From: Synergistales bacterium
GTDB taxonomy: Bacteria > Synergistota > Synergistia > Synergistales > Thermovirgaceae
Assembly (NCBI GenBank): GCA_018434645.1
Contig: JAHDOX010000098.1
Coordinates: 1 to 8,730 of the forward strand
Reading direction: 5' to 3'
Length of the DNA: 8,730 nt
Numbering within the stretch: the first letter of the stretch is position 1; every line of letters begins with the position of its first letter. The notes under the pieces are model-generated. The model was not told where the DNA came from and did no database searches. It was given only the letters and a program-made list of their open reading frames with translations. The position numbers and the translations under genes were made by a program. Shown piece by piece: positions 7,126 to 8,730 of the stretch.

Positions 7126-7155
7126 AAGTGGTATCGGGGTTTGGAGTTCAAGCTT

Positions 7156-7183
7156 TTGAAATCGTTTTTTACGCGTTTTTTAT
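7156..7183 (+). promoter_or_regulatory. Possible weak promoter upstream of mnmA
   Basis: TTGAAA (7156-7161, 5 of 6) is followed after 16 bases by TTTTAT (7178-7183, 4 of 6). A start near 7190 would give a leader of under 20 bases. The direct repeat CGTTTTTTA (7163-7171 and 7174-7182) makes the stretch T-rich, so the -10 match may be chance. Confidence 0.28.
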
Positions 7184-7207
7184 CCTGGAAAGGAAAGTGG
7201 TCTCAAT

Positions 7208-8236
7208 TTGAAAGTGCTCCTAGGCCTTAGCGGCGGAATTGATAGCACGATGAGCGCTTATTTCCTTTGCGAACAAGGGCACGAGGTTTTACCTGTCACT
7301 CTTGTTTTCAGTGAAGAAAACAAAGACAAGACTGTCAGAAAGGCTCATGGGGCTGCAGAAGCCCTGGGACTGAGAGAGCCCGCAATCCTTGATCTAAGAA
7401 CACGTTTTAAAAAAACAATTATCGATACCTTTGTTTCCTTTTATGAACGGGGGATGACTCCGAACCCTTGTGTTTTTTGCAATGAAAAAACAAAATTCAC
7501 AGGGCTTTTCGAGATGGCCTGTAAGTTGGGTTGTGATGCGGTAGCTACCGGGCACTACGCGAGGATAGGTCGAAAAGAAAGTCGACTTTGTCTTTTGCGA
7601 GGTATCGACCCAAAGAAAGACCAAAGTTACATGCTGTATCGTCTAAAGCCTGAGCTTTACGGCAAGGTCCTTTTTCCTCTTGGCCGCAGGACAAAAGCCG
7701 AGATAAAGGAAATGGGCAAAAAACTTTACCCTGGTCTCTTCGAATCTGAATCAGAAAGCAACGACCTGTGCTTTCTCAAAAAAGGTGAACTCTCCTTTTT
7801 TCTGAAAAAAAACATCAAAAGCAGAGCGGGCGAAATTCGCTCCGTCAACGGGAAAGTTCTTGGTACCCACGATGGACTTTCCGGATATACAATAGGCCAG
7901 CGTCAGGGTCTCGGACTCGCGGGGGGGCCATGGTTCGTTGTCTCAAAAGACCTGCAATCCAACACGCTGGTTGTGGGGCGCAGGGCGGATCTCAGCGTAA
8001 ATGTCATCGAATGCAGTGACGTAATTTTACATGAAGCCCTTTTTGTCGGCCAGATAGTGTCCATGCGACACAGGTACCGTTCATCCTTCCTCAATGCCAG
8101 GATCCTTCAGATAACCCGTGATGGGATCAGGCTTCAGTGTCTTGAAACTGCATACGGCGTCGCACCAGGTCAATCTTCTGTTCTTTATTCGGGTGAAAGA
8201 ACCCTTGGAGGTGGTATCATTGAAAAAACAAGCTGA
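7208..8236 (+). CDS. mnmA: tRNA-specific 2-thiouridylase MnmA
   Basis: It adenylates and thiolates U34 of the wobble position in tRNAs for Lys, Glu and Gln, taking sulfur from a persulfide relay. The protein has 342 residues: a PP-loop ATPase domain with SGGIDS (8-13), catalytic Cys91 in TPNPCVFCN (84-92), ATGHYARI (113-120), DQSYMLYRL (138-146), the second active Cys188 in NDLCF (185-189), then a central domain with YTIGQRQGLGL (227-237) and a C-terminal barrel ending GERTLGGGIIE. It is about 25 residues shorter than E. coli MnmA, mainly between the PP-loop and TPNP, where the E. coli Cys- and Asp-rich loop is absent; I recall compact forms with TPNPC in deltaproteobacteria. The start is TTG 7208, giving the family N-terminus MKVLLGLSGG; AAGGAAA (7190-7196) lies 11 bases upstream. 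The next gene begins 13 bases downstream, so the two are probably co-transcribed. Confidence 0.92.
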   Translation: MKVLLGLSGGIDSTMSAYFLCEQGHEVLPVTLVFSEENKDKTVRKAHGAAEALGLREPAILDLRTRFKKTIIDTFVSFYERGMTPNPCVFCNEKTKFTGLFEMACKLGCDAVATGHYARIGRKESRLCLLRGIDPKKDQSYMLYRLKPELYGKVLFPLGRRTKAEIKEMGKKLYPGLFESESESNDLCFLKKGELSFFLKKNIKSRAGEIRSVNGKVLGTHDGLSGYTIGQRQGLGLAGGPWFVVSKDLQSNTLVVGRRADLSVNVIECSDVILHEALFVGQIVSMRHRYRSSFLNARILQITRDGIRLQCLETAYGVAPGQSSVLYSGERTLGGGIIEKTS

Positions 8237-8249
8237 AGGAGGGCTTCAC

Positions 8250-8730
8250 ATGAAAAAGGCGCTGCTACCACTGAATATCGAGGATTTACGTAAACGCACG
8301 AACCCCGATTCCCTTGGGCTGGAAACGACCCGGGACGTTGAATGCCTTGATGCCCTTATTGGGCAAGAACGAGCAGTGAAGTCGATTTCTTTCGGGCTGG
8401 AGGTACAAAATAAGGGATACAATATTTTTGTAGTGGGAGATCATGGAAGCGGTCGAACCACCTATTCGCTGGAAAGAATACGCGACAGGGCCAAGTCCGA
8501 AAAGACGCCCGATGACATTATATACGTATATAACTTTAAAAACCCGGATGAGCCTCTGGCTATAAGCATACCGGCGGGCCAGGGGGAAAAACTTGCTTCC
8601 CATCTGGATGACCTTGTTGAAGAACTGAAAAACGCCTTGAGCAAGGCCTTTGAAAACAGCCAGTACGAAGATGCGAAGGCGCAACTGGTCAAGGAGTTTC
8701 AGGAACAGGTAAATACTCTGATGGAGGAAT
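8250..8730 (+). CDS. Lon-like ATP-dependent protease, AAA_32 family (3' partial)
   Basis: The first 160 codons of a larger gene run off the right edge. The family has an AAA_32 N-terminal region joined to a Lon-type Ser-Lys protease domain, usually about 800 residues in all, so the protease domain would lie outside the window. Seen here are LIGQERAVKSISFGLEV (36-52), a Walker A-like loop GDHGSGRTT (63-71) with Arg where Lys is usual, IYVYNFKNPDEPLAISIPAG (91-110), and then a charged helical, probably coiled-coil segment (about 111-160). The Arg in the loop is, as I recall, normal for this family (GxxGTGRTT). AAGGAGGG (8236-8243) overlaps the mnmA stop and sits 6 bases before ATG 8250, a strong start. 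Its likely role is protein quality control in the cytoplasm; substrates are unknown. Confidence 0.85.
   Translation, partial: MKKALLPLNIEDLRKRTNPDSLGLETTRDVECLDALIGQERAVKSISFGLEVQNKGYNIFVVGDHGSGRTTYSLERIRDRAKSEKTPDDIIYVYNFKNPDEPLAISIPAGQGEKLASHLDDLVEELKNALSKAFENSQYEDAKAQLVKEFQEQVNTLMEE

Noticed and set aside
7091..7151. tRNA-like words TAGCTCAG (7091) and AGTTCAAGC (7146) in the cobO-mnmA gap
   Set aside because: The spacing is about 10 bases too long, the GCTC of the D arm has no GAGC partner, and no acceptor stem or anticodon arm forms.
8436..8462. Lys-to-Arg in the Walker A loop of the Lon-like protease as an inactivating change
   Set aside because: As I recall, Arg at this position is typical of the AAA_32 family, so it is not a lesion of this copy.
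8286..8684. 132-codon minus-strand open frame
   Set aside because: It is the complement of the AAA_32 protease gene, whose family motifs are read on the plus strand.

Overview
The window looks like a core-genome stretch of a bacterial chromosome with moderate GC (judged by eye, not counted). The mix of a short FtsY without an acidic N-terminal domain, a DUF4416 protein, a B. subtilis-numbered PurB, a class II (GlpX) fructose-bisphosphatase, a compact MnmA with the motif TPNPC, a hydrogenase-maturation HypF, a CobO-type adenosyltransferase and an AAA_32 Lon-like protease suggests an anaerobe of the Desulfobacterota (former Deltaproteobacteria, Syntrophobacteria-like). This is inference from gene content; no phylogenetic marker is present. 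I see no mobile element, CRISPR array, rRNA or tRNA gene.

Left block, plus strand (1-4103): the C-terminal tail of an unidentified, extremely lysine/arginine-rich protein is followed after 75 bases by a tight run ftsY, DUF4416 gene, purB, glpX. Gaps inside the run are 21, 6 and 21 bases, so these four are probably one transcript. It joins membrane targeting of translating ribosomes (FtsY), de novo purine synthesis (PurB), gluconeogenesis (GlpX) and one protein of unknown function. A strong hairpin at 4107-4144 closes the block, where it meets the oppositely oriented hypF.

Middle, minus strand (4156-6432): hypF encodes a full-length carbamoyltransferase that makes the cyanide ligands of [NiFe]-hydrogenases. 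No hypC, hypD, hypE or hydrogenase gene is in the window. The coding strand holds an uninterrupted A10 and a G9 tract. Its start region has a good sigma70-type promoter whose -10 box lies inside a perfect 6+2+6 palindrome, a candidate operator between the divergent hypF and cobO genes.

Right block, plus strand (6538-8730): cobO (cobalamin adenosylation), a 139-base gap containing inverted repeats and a possible weak promoter, then mnmA (tRNA 2-thiouridine synthesis; TTG start), followed after 13 bases by the first 160 codons of a Lon-like AAA_32 protease that runs off the window.

Two starts should be placed downstream of the longest open frame: ftsY at ATG 309 and hypF at ATG 6432. No clearly new system is visible. 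The best leads are the hypF homopolymers, the hypF/cobO palindrome, the GlpX metal-site variant and the linkage of DUF4416 to ftsY-purB-glpX.
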